The notes below the pieces were generated by a model that had not been told where the DNA came from, searched no databases, and saw only the letters and a program-made list of their open reading frames with translations. From Lycocorax pyrrhopterus obiensis (lineage: Eukaryota; Chordata; Aves; Passeriformes; Paradisaeidae), in assembly GCA_014706295.1 (NCBI GenBank), contig JACSVZ010000007.1:62508441-62572440 (forward strand): 64,000 nucleotides of DNA, written 5' to 3'. Position 1 is the stretch's first letter. Every line of letters starts with the position of its first letter. The position numbers and the translations under genes are program-made. Of the stretch, positions 10,311 through 21,100 are shown piece by piece.

Positions 10311-12785
10311 CACTTGTCCTCAGTTACTGTTTGCCCACACTTGTGATGCCAACAAGCTGCTGGAATCGACCTGACTCCGGAGCCACAGCCCTGTGCTGCT
10401 CTTTGGAAGACATGGCACAGCACTCAAGGAACAACTGATTAAATTGGAAATGTGGTGGTCACCACAGGGCCAAAATTAGGCAGGATAGTGGGGAACTGAG
10501 CCTCAGACTGTATCTGCAAGAGGAGATTTTGGGAGAGTGCTGATTATTTCTGCACTCTGGCCCACGGCAGTCAGGGAAAGCCAGTGGCCATCCAGCTTTG
10601 TTGGATTCACAGGAGCCAGCAGGATCTGCTCTTCATTCCTGACAGCAGGAAGAACCTTCAAAAACGAACCAATTTTCAGTTCCAGGCGTCTGAGCTGTAC
10701 CAAAGCCATGTGTTGTTGTGCTCCCATTGATATGCTGATACTTAATTCCTGAGTGCCTCCTCCAACACTCTGTGACTGCCTTCCGTTGGCCTCTTCCCTG
10801 TGTTTACAGCATCAGAAGGAAACATATAATTTTGGCTCTCTGAAGTGCTGGCTCTCTCACGTGGCAGACAGCTGAATCCTGCCCACCCCTGCTGGGCACT
10901 GCGACCACGAGGAGCTCACTCGGCTTTGCAGAAGCTCCATTAGGATTTTTATAAATAATCCCTGAGACTGCACGTGCCTGTTGCTGCTTCGGTGCAGCAG
11001 AGACAGGTGTTGTGAGGAGGGATTTCTTATGCTGGACACTCTCAGAGGGGTTCAGATAGGTTGAAAGAGGAGATTAAAAGAAAAGCAGCTGGGAAATGGA
11101 CAGGGGAGAAAAAAAAAAAGAGGATGGAAAAGGAAATTTGTTAATTTGAAAGTCTAATTAAACCAAGATGGGCTCAGGTCCTGTTTTCCTCATTCCCTTT
11201 GAGAATTGCTGCTAAGGTCAAGCTTGTACTGCCCCATTTACTGGCATTTTCTCCTGTTCTCCTGCCATTATGGCACGTGGTATCCCAGTGACAGAGGAGC
11301 AGAGAGGTTTGATGCTGTGTTGTGCCGGAGGGATTGTCTGCATGAACTCCCAAGGCCTTTTCCTGCATTATTTCCTATGATCCCAAGTCAAGGGGATGAT
11401 CTTTTTTCCAGAGAGTGACTCAGCATTTGTTCATTTTCATCCATCCCTTCTCTCCACCGCTTCATCCTTCCTTTATTTTCCCAGTTGCAAACAGCCCTTC
11501 TCAGGAAGCATCTTTACATTCTTGCTGCCCAAGTTTCCAGATCACAAAGAGCTGATTTTACAGCAGATGTGCTGAATGGTCATGAACTGGAAGGATTCTT
11601 GAGGGAAAACGATGCTAAATGGGGGAAAGGCAGAAAGAGAAAATACCCCACAGAGGGAAAGCACAGCCAGTGGTTCAACACCAGGAGAAACAGCGCTGGA
11701 AAGGCCTCAGAATTTCGGAGAAAACCTGGATTTAAATCCATCCTGCGTTCCGCTGGCAGGAGCCGTTTCATAATTTACCTTGATTCGAGTGTCCCACTTA
11801 CCCAGGCAGCATTTCCAGTCGCTTTTCATATCCCCGGCCCTTCGCAAACAGAAAGCGGGCGCGTTGTGCAACGCTTATGTAAGAGGTGCCAAAGGGACGC
11901 TGCCAAGGCTCTGCTATTGCTCAGGTGCCACCACGGCCTCGCTGGCACTTGCTGCTGAGGGAAACGCTGCCATCCACACGAGTTTTCCTTGGACAAGGCG
12001 CTGCCTGAGCCCCCGGGTGACACATCTGTTCTTGCAGTGGTTATCCGAGGTTCTGGGATGTGTTGGCTTCCTCCCCGCAGTTTTTATTGTCACTTCTGCC
12101 TTCTCGGGCTTTGCTCTTTCACTGCTTCTGCTAAATTGCATGGGAAAGTCAAAGGGATCAAGATGTCAAATGTGTCTGAAGAGCATTGCAAGGGGATGTC
12201 TCCCTGGTGCTTACACTCTCTGGCAGGGATCCCTGCTTTAATTTCTATACCCTTATTCTAGGGTTAAGAGGCCTCAATTCCTTGGAAATACCAAAAAGAG
12301 ATAAAACAGAATCAGCTTTTTCCCTGGTCCTGAAGCTAAAACCTTCCTAACATCTTTCTGTTGTTGGTTTGTTTTTTTTTTTTCCTTACTGAAATATTTT
12401 AAGTGAAGCAGATCTTTGTTGCTTAGGAAATCCTGCTATTCCTGCAGTTCCCATTTCTCACCCCGAATTGTGCTATGACCGCCTACATTTCCATGGGCTT
12501 TGCAGCCAAAGGAATTATCTTTGCTGCTTCTGTAAACATGATGGCACACTAGGACTGCACAGAGGTATTTCACTGTGGAGGAGACAGAATTCCAGCAGTT
12601 AATTAAATGACTTGTTTAATCAATCAGCATGGAGGTTCTTCCTTCTGGAAGATGCTCTGTGAACTGAAGGAGCTACTTAAGAATAAAAAAAACATGGAGA
12701 TAAAGAGCCATCAACCCAGGCCTGGTTTTACCTCGGTGGCTGCCTTTGCACTATCTGACTGTGATGCTCTTATTTCTCTTTGTTA

Positions 12786-12979
12786 GGACAAGGTTCTTCC
12801 CCCAGAGGGTGCTGGGCACTGCCCAGGCTCCCCAGGGCATGGGCACAGCCCCGAGGCTGCCAGAGCTCCAGGAGTGTTTGGACACCAGGGATGCCCAGGG
12901 TGGGATTGTTGGGGTGTCTGTGCAGGGCCAGGAGTTGAACTGGATGATCCTCAGGGTAATTCCATGATTCTACAATTTA
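12786..12979 (+). mobile_element. CR1 LINE 3'-end fragment, second subfamily
   Basis: Sense copy with 'gttcttcccccagagggtgc', 'gggatgcccagggtggg' and an 'attccatgattctac' tail. It is the same subfamily as the antisense copy at 59236. Confidence 0.8.
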
Positions 12980-14844
12980 GAGGTCGGCAAGGCAGAGGAT
13001 CTCTCCTAAGCCAAACTTCCCATTTATTTCCGATACTGTTTTAAATTTGTTCCCTCTCCCCTGCACCGACAGGCAGATGGACACTATTGAAAACATCCTT
13101 CCTCACCAGCCTCTTTTTTTGTTTGCAACGTGGCTTTAGTGAGCCCAAGCCAAAATCTGTGCATGCCAAGTTTGTTTCTAGGATTTCCCCCTGAAGATAC
13201 ACCTCAGCCAGGAAAAGGCTTCCAGCTCCTCTTGGCAGAACCAACTGAATCCACCTGCCTGGATGATTCAGCAAGACACTTGCAAAATGTTCCAGCCAGG
13301 TTTATGCACCTGGAAACGGGGGAAGCAGCCGGGTTTCCAGGCAGTGCTCTGAATTTCCCTTTTTAATGCTGTTTTTCATGGAATGGCCACATTTTCCTGC
13401 ATCCTTGTGCTGAGCAGTTGCTGTCTGGTCTCACCTCTGCCCTCCTGTGTGTGCACATGGGAGGGAAGGGCATCCAGCTGGTTTCCTTCCTTTGAATGCA
13501 AAGAGCACAATCAGCTGCAAAGTCTCCTGAGATGCATCTACGTAAACGGGGTGACACAAATATAATGTATAGCCACAGCTCCCCTCTTCCTTCCGTGAAA
13601 AACAAATCCTGGCACACGGGGCTGAGCTGGGTCCTGTTTCATTCTCCTGTTCCTGCAAGGCACACAAAGCTCCTGAAAAGGCTTTGCTCTCCCTTTGGTG
13701 TCTTTTCTCTCTTCCCAGAGCATCTCAGCTGGATGAGATCCTCAGTCTACAGCAGACTGATGTTTCCCTGAGCAAGTGAATTCCCAAGCTGCACATAAGA
13801 AACATCCAACAGGCCTGGATGTCTCCTCTTTCTCCTGCCCTCGGCTGTGTTCTCTCCATCCATCTTGCCAGGACTTCTCCCTCTTTCTGCTCTTTTTTTT
13901 TTCCAGGCATTTTTTGTACTTGCCATCACGTGCCCACATCTGCTGCCATCCCAACTGTCCCCAAAGGGCCATTCCAGCAGCAAGAAACCATTCAGGACCC
14001 CACAAAACCTGCCCTATTCCTCCTATTCTGGATTCTGATAGCAGAGCAGGTGAAGCAGCATTAACAGCACTGAAAGCTGCCAAAGTGATGCCAAGAAGCT
14101 TTAGGAGGTTCAGCATCCTGAACTGGACCCAGTGATGGAAAGCTGCCTACAGAAAGCCTGGGAATGGCTCCACTGCAGGCCCTTCTCTTGTGGCCATGGG
14201 TGAAGCAACAGAGTGTGTGCCATCAGAGAGGAAATCCAGCCTGAAAAACACAAACCACAAACTGAAAAAAAAATAAATAAAATTCAAATCATAGGGAAGG
14301 TGCTGCAGCAGTTTTGAACGCATTCCATGTGGGACTGTTAGACTGTGTAAAATTAAAGATATTTTAGCAGTCAGATAAAGAACTAGGGCTGAAGTATTTT
14401 TTCTTCATGCTGCTGTTTCATACCTCAGTGTCCTATTTGCCAATGAACATGCATCCACAGGCACAGCACATTTCCACTGCTTTTAAAACCACATTTATTA
14501 TCTCGTTCAGTTAGAAATTTCTACAGCTCTGCATCCACCGTTACCTGGTGAATCTCGGAGTCTCGCTAAAATAACCTTGGCTGTTCTTCCTCCTCAGACT
14601 ACAACACAAACAGATCACATTCTCCAAACCCACGTAATGCCTTATGTAAAACCACTTAACATTCCTTTTAAGGCTGGGACCCGTTCAGATGGAAGATGCT
14701 GCATAAAAGCACATTCCTAAACACGCTTGACCAGAAAAGCAACGTGGTCTGGGGTGGAAAATGCAGTGGGAATCGGTGTGTGCTCAGGAGTACGGGCCTG
14801 GCAGGGCACAGGGTCCATGTCTTGCACTGAAAACTTTGCACAAC

Positions 14845-15105
14845 TCATTAGAATCATTAATTAAATCATTAAGGTTGGAAAAGCCCCCTAAGACCATTGA
14901 GCCCAACCCTTAACCCAGCACTGCCATGATCACTGCCCCACGTCCCCAGGTGCCACATCCACACTGCTCTTAAAACCCTCCAGGGACGGTGACTCCACCA
15001 CTGCCCTGGGCAAACAATGCCTGACCCCCCTTTCCCTGAAGAAATTCTCCCTAATATCCAACCTCGATCTCCCCTGGCACAACTTCAGGCAGTTTCCTCC
15101 ATCTT
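14845..15105 (-). mobile_element. CR1 LINE 3'-end fragment, third subfamily
   Basis: Antisense copy containing 'aaggttggaaaagccccct', 'ccccaggtgccacatccac' and 'ttccctgaagaaattctccc'. It is the same subfamily as the short copy at 61013. Confidence 0.85.
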
Positions 15106-16859
15106 CCTGCATTTTCCTAATCATGAAATGGTAACAGTAGGACAGTCCCAGTGCTGCTTTTATCTGTGTACACCTCCCAGTTGTGCTTCCAGCAGGGATT
15201 GAGACCCAGCTGGGAAAGGTGGATTAAAGCCCGGAACACGAGATGGGCTCTGAGAGCTCACTCTTCACCACTGGCAAGATGGGATGAGAAACTGCACCTC
15301 CAGGTGAGAAGTGAAACTTAACCCAGCAAGGACTAAATACAGGAGCTTTTGCAGTAAACTGCAGCCCCTTGGATCTGAGAGATGTTCTAGGAGGCCAAGT
15401 CTTAATGCACCATCTGCCACTGGAAAATGAAATGTCCTTTTTGCTGTGCTGTCATCTGATGGCTTGTTAGGAGCAGCAGAGTGAAAAGCAGCATCCGAAC
15501 CCTCAGCTGAGGAAGGGAAAAGAAAAAGGACACAAACAGCTCCCTATCAGGAGCACAGGAAGCTGATTTATGAGGGGAGAGGTAATTGCTTTGTTAAAAA
15601 TCACTTGAGGAAATACAGCTCTCTAAAGGGTAAATAGTTCCTTATTTGTTGGGGGTTCAGGAAAACTTAGGTATTTATGTTGGAAAGGACATACAGGATG
15701 CAGAAGGCTTGGAGAGCACAAGGGGAAATTAAATGGGAATCTCTTTAAGTGAGCAGCCCTGAGCTCCCCTGTTTTGGGGAAGTGGGGCAGGTTACATTTT
15801 GCAGCCCAAACGAGCCCATAAATAAATCCCAATAAACCCAAAGGCCACTATGCAATTCCCAGGAGTCTGCACACGTTGCCTTTGAGTTTAACCTAAAGTA
15901 CCACAGTTCCTAATGAATTCTGCTACAGAGCCTGTGGTTTGAAGGGAAAGCTTATGCAATCCACACCACTCTGTCAGGTACTACATGTGGGATTTCTAAA
16001 TGCAAGAGCAAGTTCAAAGCCCAGGCTCCATTTTAAACCAAGGATCAGTGCCTGGCTATGTTGTCATTAGAATACATTGGACCTACTTGGGCTGCGTGGC
16101 TGCCAAAGAGGCAGAATCTGTTCTGAAATAACCAACCCTGGACACCAGAGACTCCTACATCTGGCATCCATTTGAATTTTTTCTACCTAACTTCTGCAGA
16201 CGTATTTCCTGCGCTGAGTATGTGGTAGTTTTTACGCCTAGAAAATCACACGTCCTTTCAGGCCCTAATGAGTCTCCATGCAGTGAGTGCTACTGCAAAT
16301 TCCAGCATTCCTCTACTCCCTATCCCCACCTTTGGGCTTCTTAAATTGTTTAGCTTTGATTTCAGAGACCATAGGTGAGCTTTGCCCAGAATTTCAGCTG
16401 CTTCACTGAAAATAATTGGGAAAGGCAGCTATAAATGCTTTCCACTTTGCAGTTTCACAAAAGCTTTTTTTGACTTAGGGAGCCCAGGGAGACAAGTCCC
16501 AGCAAGTCCAAGGTAATTCTGGTGTGACTTTCATTGCACTGGCTGCCCACAAAGCTAAATGCCATGGTACCTGATTAGCCCATGAGAAGGATTACACGAC
16601 GTGGCTGCAAGGCTGCAATCCAGATCAGTCCTACATCCTCCTTCCTCCTCCTTTTCCTCCTCATCTCGAGCCTCTCTGGAAGTATCCCAGCCTCTGGTGT
16701 GAAAGATGGAAAGCTTGGCCTGGTGTTTGGTACAAGCATATGCATGGATATAAATATTTATCATATATAGGTGGTGTAGCCAAACTGGGGGCTTTCTTCC
16801 TGCCTCAAACTGAGGGGTACAGGCTAAAAGTCCTGCCTGTCCCCACACTTTTACTTCCT

Positions 16860-17331
16860 CAACAAAGACCTGTTGGAGCAGGGTCAGAAGAGGCACAAAG
16901 ATGCTCCAGGGGCTGGAGCCCCTCTGCTCCAGGCTGGGAGAGCTGGGAGTGTTCACCTGGAGAGGAGAAGGCTCCAGGGAGAGCTCAGAGCCCCTTCCAG
17001 TGCCTAAAGGGGCTCCAGGAGAGCTGGAGAGGGACTGGGGACAAGGGCCTGCAGTGACAGGACAAGAGGGAATGACTTTAAGCTGGAAAAGGGTAGATTT
17101 AGGTTGGAGGGGCTATAGGGAAGAAATTCCTGGCTGGGAGGGTGGGGAGGCCCTGGCACAGGGTGCCCAGAGAAGCTGTGGCTGCCCCTGGATCCCTGAA
17201 AGCGTCCAACGCCAGGTTGCACGGGGCTTGGAGCAACCTGGTTTAATAGAAGGCGTCCCTGCCCATGGCAGAGGCTTGGCACTGGATGAGTTTTAGGGTC
17301 CTTCCAACCCAAACCACTCTGAGATTCCATG
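16860..17331 (+). mobile_element. CR1 LINE 3' fragment abutting the MAP4K5 CpG island
   Basis: Sense CR1 beginning near 'gcacaaagatgctccaggg' and running through the GGATCC core to the terminal 'gagattccatga' at 17331. The CpG-rich MAP4K5 promoter sequence starts at the next base, so the insertion sits at the promoter's edge, about 670 bp before the start codon. Confidence 0.85.
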
Positions 17332-17606
17332 AGCCCCGGACGTGGCAGCAGCAGGGCCGCGGGGAGGGCAGCGCCCGGTAACAGCCCCACGGCAGCGGCT
17401 CCCCGGAGCAGGGCCGGGCACGAGCAGAGCGGGGCCGAGCCTGAAGCGGGGCCGAGCCGGGAGCGGAGCGGGGCCGAGCCGGGAGCGGGGCCGAGCGGGA
17501 GCGCAGCGGGGCCGGCGTTGGCCGCGCCGGGGCGCTGCGGCGGCGCGGAGACGCTGCTGGCCCGTCCCGTCCCGACCGGAGCGAGCCCGGCCCGGCTCGG
17601 CCGCGG

Positions 17607-17668
17607 AAGGAGAACGAGGAGGAGGAGGAGAAGGAGGAGGAAAAGGAGGAGGAAAAGGAGGAGGCGGC
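17607..17668 (+). repeat. GGA-rich polypurine tract
   Basis: About 60 bp of GGA/GAA triplets on the plus strand, almost pure purine, followed by GGC repeats and then a CCCTCCCT run (17676-17698). It is in the promoter or 5' UTR of MAP4K5. Confidence 0.85.
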
Positions 17669-17938
17669 GGCGGTGCTCCCCCTCCCTCCCTCCCTCCCCG
17701 GCGGGACAAAGGGCTGCGGCGCGCAGGTAGGAGCCGGCTCGGCCTGGCCGCCCCGGCGGACGGGCCGCAGCGCCGGCGGCACCGGAGCTCCCTCCCCGCC
17801 CGGCCCCGCTCCCCGCCCGCTCCGGCGCTTCCTGGTTGCCCCGGGGAGCCCCGGGAGCCGCGGAGGGCGCGGCCGCCCGCCCGCCTTTGTCTGGGCCGCC
17901 CGGAGCCCCCCTGAGCCGCCGTTGCCGCCGCAGGAGCC

Positions 17939-17962
17939 ATGGGCCGGGGGCCGCCGCGTTAG
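17939..17962 (+). promoter_or_regulatory. uORF in MAP4K5 leader
   Basis: ATG at 17939 in a strong context (GCC ATG G), coding MGRGPPR and ending at TAG 17960-17962. It is in the same frame as the main start, so this TAG also excludes any N-terminal extension of MAP4K5. The stop is 36 nt before the main ATG, close enough to influence re-initiation if the leader is transcribed through here. Confidence 0.6.
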
Positions 17963-17998
17963 GAGCATCCCGGGGCCGGCGGGGACGCGGCGCTGGAC

Positions 17999-18106
17999 AT
18001 GGAGCCGGCGGCGCGGGCCAGCGGCGATATCCTGAGGCGGAACCCGCAGCAGGACTACGAGCTGATCCAGCGGGTGGGGAGCGGCACCTACGGCGACGTG
18101 TACAAG
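17999..18106 (+). CDS. MAP4K5: MAP4K5 exon 1 (coding part)
   Basis: Residues 1-36, phase 0 at the donor AAG|GTGAGC. It encodes the N-terminus and the glycine-rich nucleotide-binding loop ([10 protein letters not shown]). The N-terminal nine residues differ from mammals; from DILRRNPQQ on, the match is close. Confidence 0.95.
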
Positions 18107-21100
18107 GTGAGCGGCGGGGGGGCCGCCTCTGGCAGAGCCGGAGGATTCCCACTTGTGTGGAGAAGGATTGACTGTGAGCGAGGTGAGGCCCTGGCACAGG
18201 CTGCCCAGAGAAGCTGTGGCTGCCCCTGGATCCCTGGAAGTGTCCAAGGCCAGGTTGGATGAGGCTTGGAGCTACGTGGGGTAGTGGAAGGTGTCCCTGC
18301 CCATGGCAGGGGGTTTGACTGAATGATCTTGAAGGTCCCTTCCAACCCAAACCAGTCTGGAATTCTGTGCTTGCAGCACCAGAGAAGGGTCTCTCTTACC
18401 GCCGCCCTTCTTGGAGGTTTGTATTGGTGAATATCGCAGGCAGTACTTCCCACGTTACTGCCTAAGGAGGTAGAGGATATCTCTTGGCTGTACCTGTTTG
18501 CAGAACGCATCCAGTTAAAGCACCTGATTAAAAGGGTGCCACTTTATCCTCGAGGTTAATAATAGCCCATGAAAGGCAGAAGCAGATTAAAGCTCTTCAG
18601 AAGCTGGAACGGAGCTCCAGCACGAGGTAGAGTTAGTGCAGCACATCAAGTAGATGCTCTTGGAATGGTGCATACAAAAAGTGACCCTGTCCGTGACAGG
18701 GAGTTGGAACTGGGTGATCTTTTAGGTCCCTTCCAAGCCAAACCATTCTGGGATTCTGTAATTCCATATCGGTGCACACATCGCCAGAACCACAGGCGTG
18801 GCGGGCAGGAGGTGCAGGCAGTGGTGTGTTCTCATAGGAGCTCTGTCCACAAACATCAGGGATGTTCCTCATACATCAAGGATGCTCAGCAGCTTTTAGG
18901 TCTGGGTGGATTGTAAAGAAAGCCTTAAAGGTTTCAACCTGCGCTTGGCAATGTGCGTGTTCAGCTGCATGGAGAGGGAGGCTGTGTGATGTTTTCCTTT
19001 GTAATGCTGTTGAGTGTGTTTAAAATAGACCTGACACAGCCAAGCGTGCAAGGGAAGGTGTGTTACTGTGCCACATGAAAGGCAGCAGTAATTGCTCCTG
19101 CTGGGGGAGGGCTCTTTGCTAATGTTCAAATTGAAGTTTTATAGATGGATCCTGTTCCCACCACCCCTTTGAAATGGTTGCTTATGACCTCAGGGAGTTA
19201 TTTTTAAAAGTTTTTGCGGTGCATATTTACCTTCCTCTTTTAACTTTTTTTTCTCCTACAGTGTTGTGCACAGATCAGTGAACTTCTTTCCTAGGGATTC
19301 TAGCAGTAAATCCTTTAAAAGAACATTTCAGCTGTTATAAATCTGGAACTCAGATACCTTGAGCTGCTTTGTTTGTGTGTGCCTGCCCAGTGCAGGGCAG
19401 CGTGACAAGAAATAACCAGGCAGCACGACAAGAAATAACTAGTTGTGTTGCAGGGAAGTGTTTTTGTGTCATCTCTTTATGGAAAAAGAAATATTCTGCT
19501 TCTCATTATGCTGGTAATTAGTGGAGAGCTGTGCTGACATGTCATCCAGCTTCCGGTTCCGGAGCTGGGTTGGATGCATGGCTCTGCTCCGTGCCATGTA
19601 AACACATCCATCCCCTTTAAACAAAAAACCCACAACCCTCTGCCCCCCCCTCCACTCTTTGGGTTGTGAAAAATGCGCCTTCCACTCCTGAAACGCTTTC
19701 AGATAAGGAATAAACCCAAACTTTCTCCTCGTGCAGCCTGGCAAATTTCAATCAAAGTTTTTGGCGGCCGTTTCAGACGTTGTTATGAGTGTGAAACAAG
19801 TATAAAGTTAATGAGTTTAAAGTCGTTTGAGAGGCTGCATTTGTTTCTAGGTCATTGGTTTGCTCTTTGTTTTTGTACTGCAACAGGGAGGAACTCTATC
19901 AAGGGAATACTGAATCAGATGGCACTGCCTCTTATGACAAATATGCACAGCAAACTCATTTTTTAAAGTCATTGATGTTATGATAATTTTAAAAGGTAAA
20001 CCTTTTTTTCTTGAGAGAACTTAAGGTATGAACATTGTACTTTTATTTTTCTTAGTCCCTGGTTAGTCTCACTGCAGATGGCACATCTTGTGCTCGTTGA
20101 GGGCTGTCAAAAGTGTTTATAAAATGCATTTATTAGTGAATATCCAAGTGTTTCTATGTTGCAGAGCTCAGGAAAGGTTTGCTAGAGAGTGCTCTTAAAT
20201 TAAAATGGAATTTTCCCCTCACCTCTTCAAGTGGTTTCTCTGCTCCTTCACTAATAATGAGTCACCAGCGTCTCCAGCACAGTTGTTTTTGGGATGTCTA
20301 AGCCAGGCAGCCTCTCGATTGTGGGACATCTGCCTCTTCCTTACATGCTTTTTGGTGGTGGTGGTTAATGCTTCAAATTCTTCTTGGGGCATTTGGTAGC
20401 TTTTAGAGCAATTGGCTCTTTTTTTGGATGGTGAAGGCAGAGGTTAAGCAAATATTTCTCTTCACTATTAGGTTACAGAAGACTATTTAAGGCTTTTCCA
20501 AAATTCTCCTGCCCGCTTTGCTTTTCATTGCTACCATGAAAGCTTAAAACAGAGATGTTTTCTTAGTGTTTGTGGGGGTTATTTCTCTTGTCTGTCACAT
20601 GGCACACAATGGTTGATTGTAGGATTGCTCCTAAGTGCTGGGTTGTTGATGTTCTTTTAATATCTTTTTTTCCCCAAAATGCATTTCAGGGCTGGGGAGA
20701 AACCATCTGTAAATAAGCTCTTGTCTATTCACAGCCTGTGTAAATAGATCCAAGTTTGGGTCTAGCAGTCTTGGAAATAATTTCCATCACAATCCTAACT
20801 TGTTAGTTGTCTCATCTGTGGTGGGAAAGCTTTTTTCTTTTTAATGGAGGATATTAATATCAAACCAGTTCTGATCCATTGGAGTAATTTATCCCTCACA
20901 GCATTGCACCAAGATATCTTGAATTACTGACTTGTGAAAGAGGCTGTAATAACAAAGATGAGAACTGGAACTTAATAATATGCTGATTAAAAAACCAGTC
21001 TTGTTTTGTCCCTACTCTCTCACAAATCTACTCTGGCTTTCCTGGAAAGGTCTTCCTGTTGTGGTCATAAAAATGAAAATCTCTAAGCAGTGTTTAAAAA

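Larger units (their letters stand above)
9421..17331. other. ATL1-MAP4K5 intergenic region
   Basis: Spacer between the two divergent promoters. It contains CR1 copies at 9629-10310, 12786-12979, 14845-15105 and 16860-17331. The remaining parts (10310-12785, 12980-14840, 15110-16860) have no convincing exon, RNA gene or other repeat that I can recognise; long open frames there lack splice sites or family resemblance. Confidence 0.6.
17332..17998 (+). promoter_or_regulatory. MAP4K5: CpG island, MAP4K5 promoter and 5' UTR
   Basis: GC-rich, CpG-dense sequence beginning sharply after the CR1 tail and extending past exon 1. It holds repeated GGGGCCGAG(C) blocks (17430-17510), which look like SP/KLF-type GC boxes, and a purine tract of GGA/GAA triplets (17607-17668). 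No TATA box is evident. The transcription start cannot be fixed; the 5' UTR must include at least the segment just before 17999. Confidence 0.7.

Noticed and set aside
11485..12241. Overlapping open frames of about 155 codons in the intergenic region, considered as a possible small gene
   Set aside because: No recognisable domain, no conserved splice context, and overlapping alternatives in other frames. Considered chance.
17004..18350. A 448-codon open frame on the minus strand across the MAP4K5 CpG island
   Set aside because: It runs through two CR1 copies and GC-rich promoter DNA, lies antisense to MAP4K5 exon 1, and has Arg/Ala/Pro-rich low-complexity content with no family resemblance. 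Stop codons are simply rare in such DNA.
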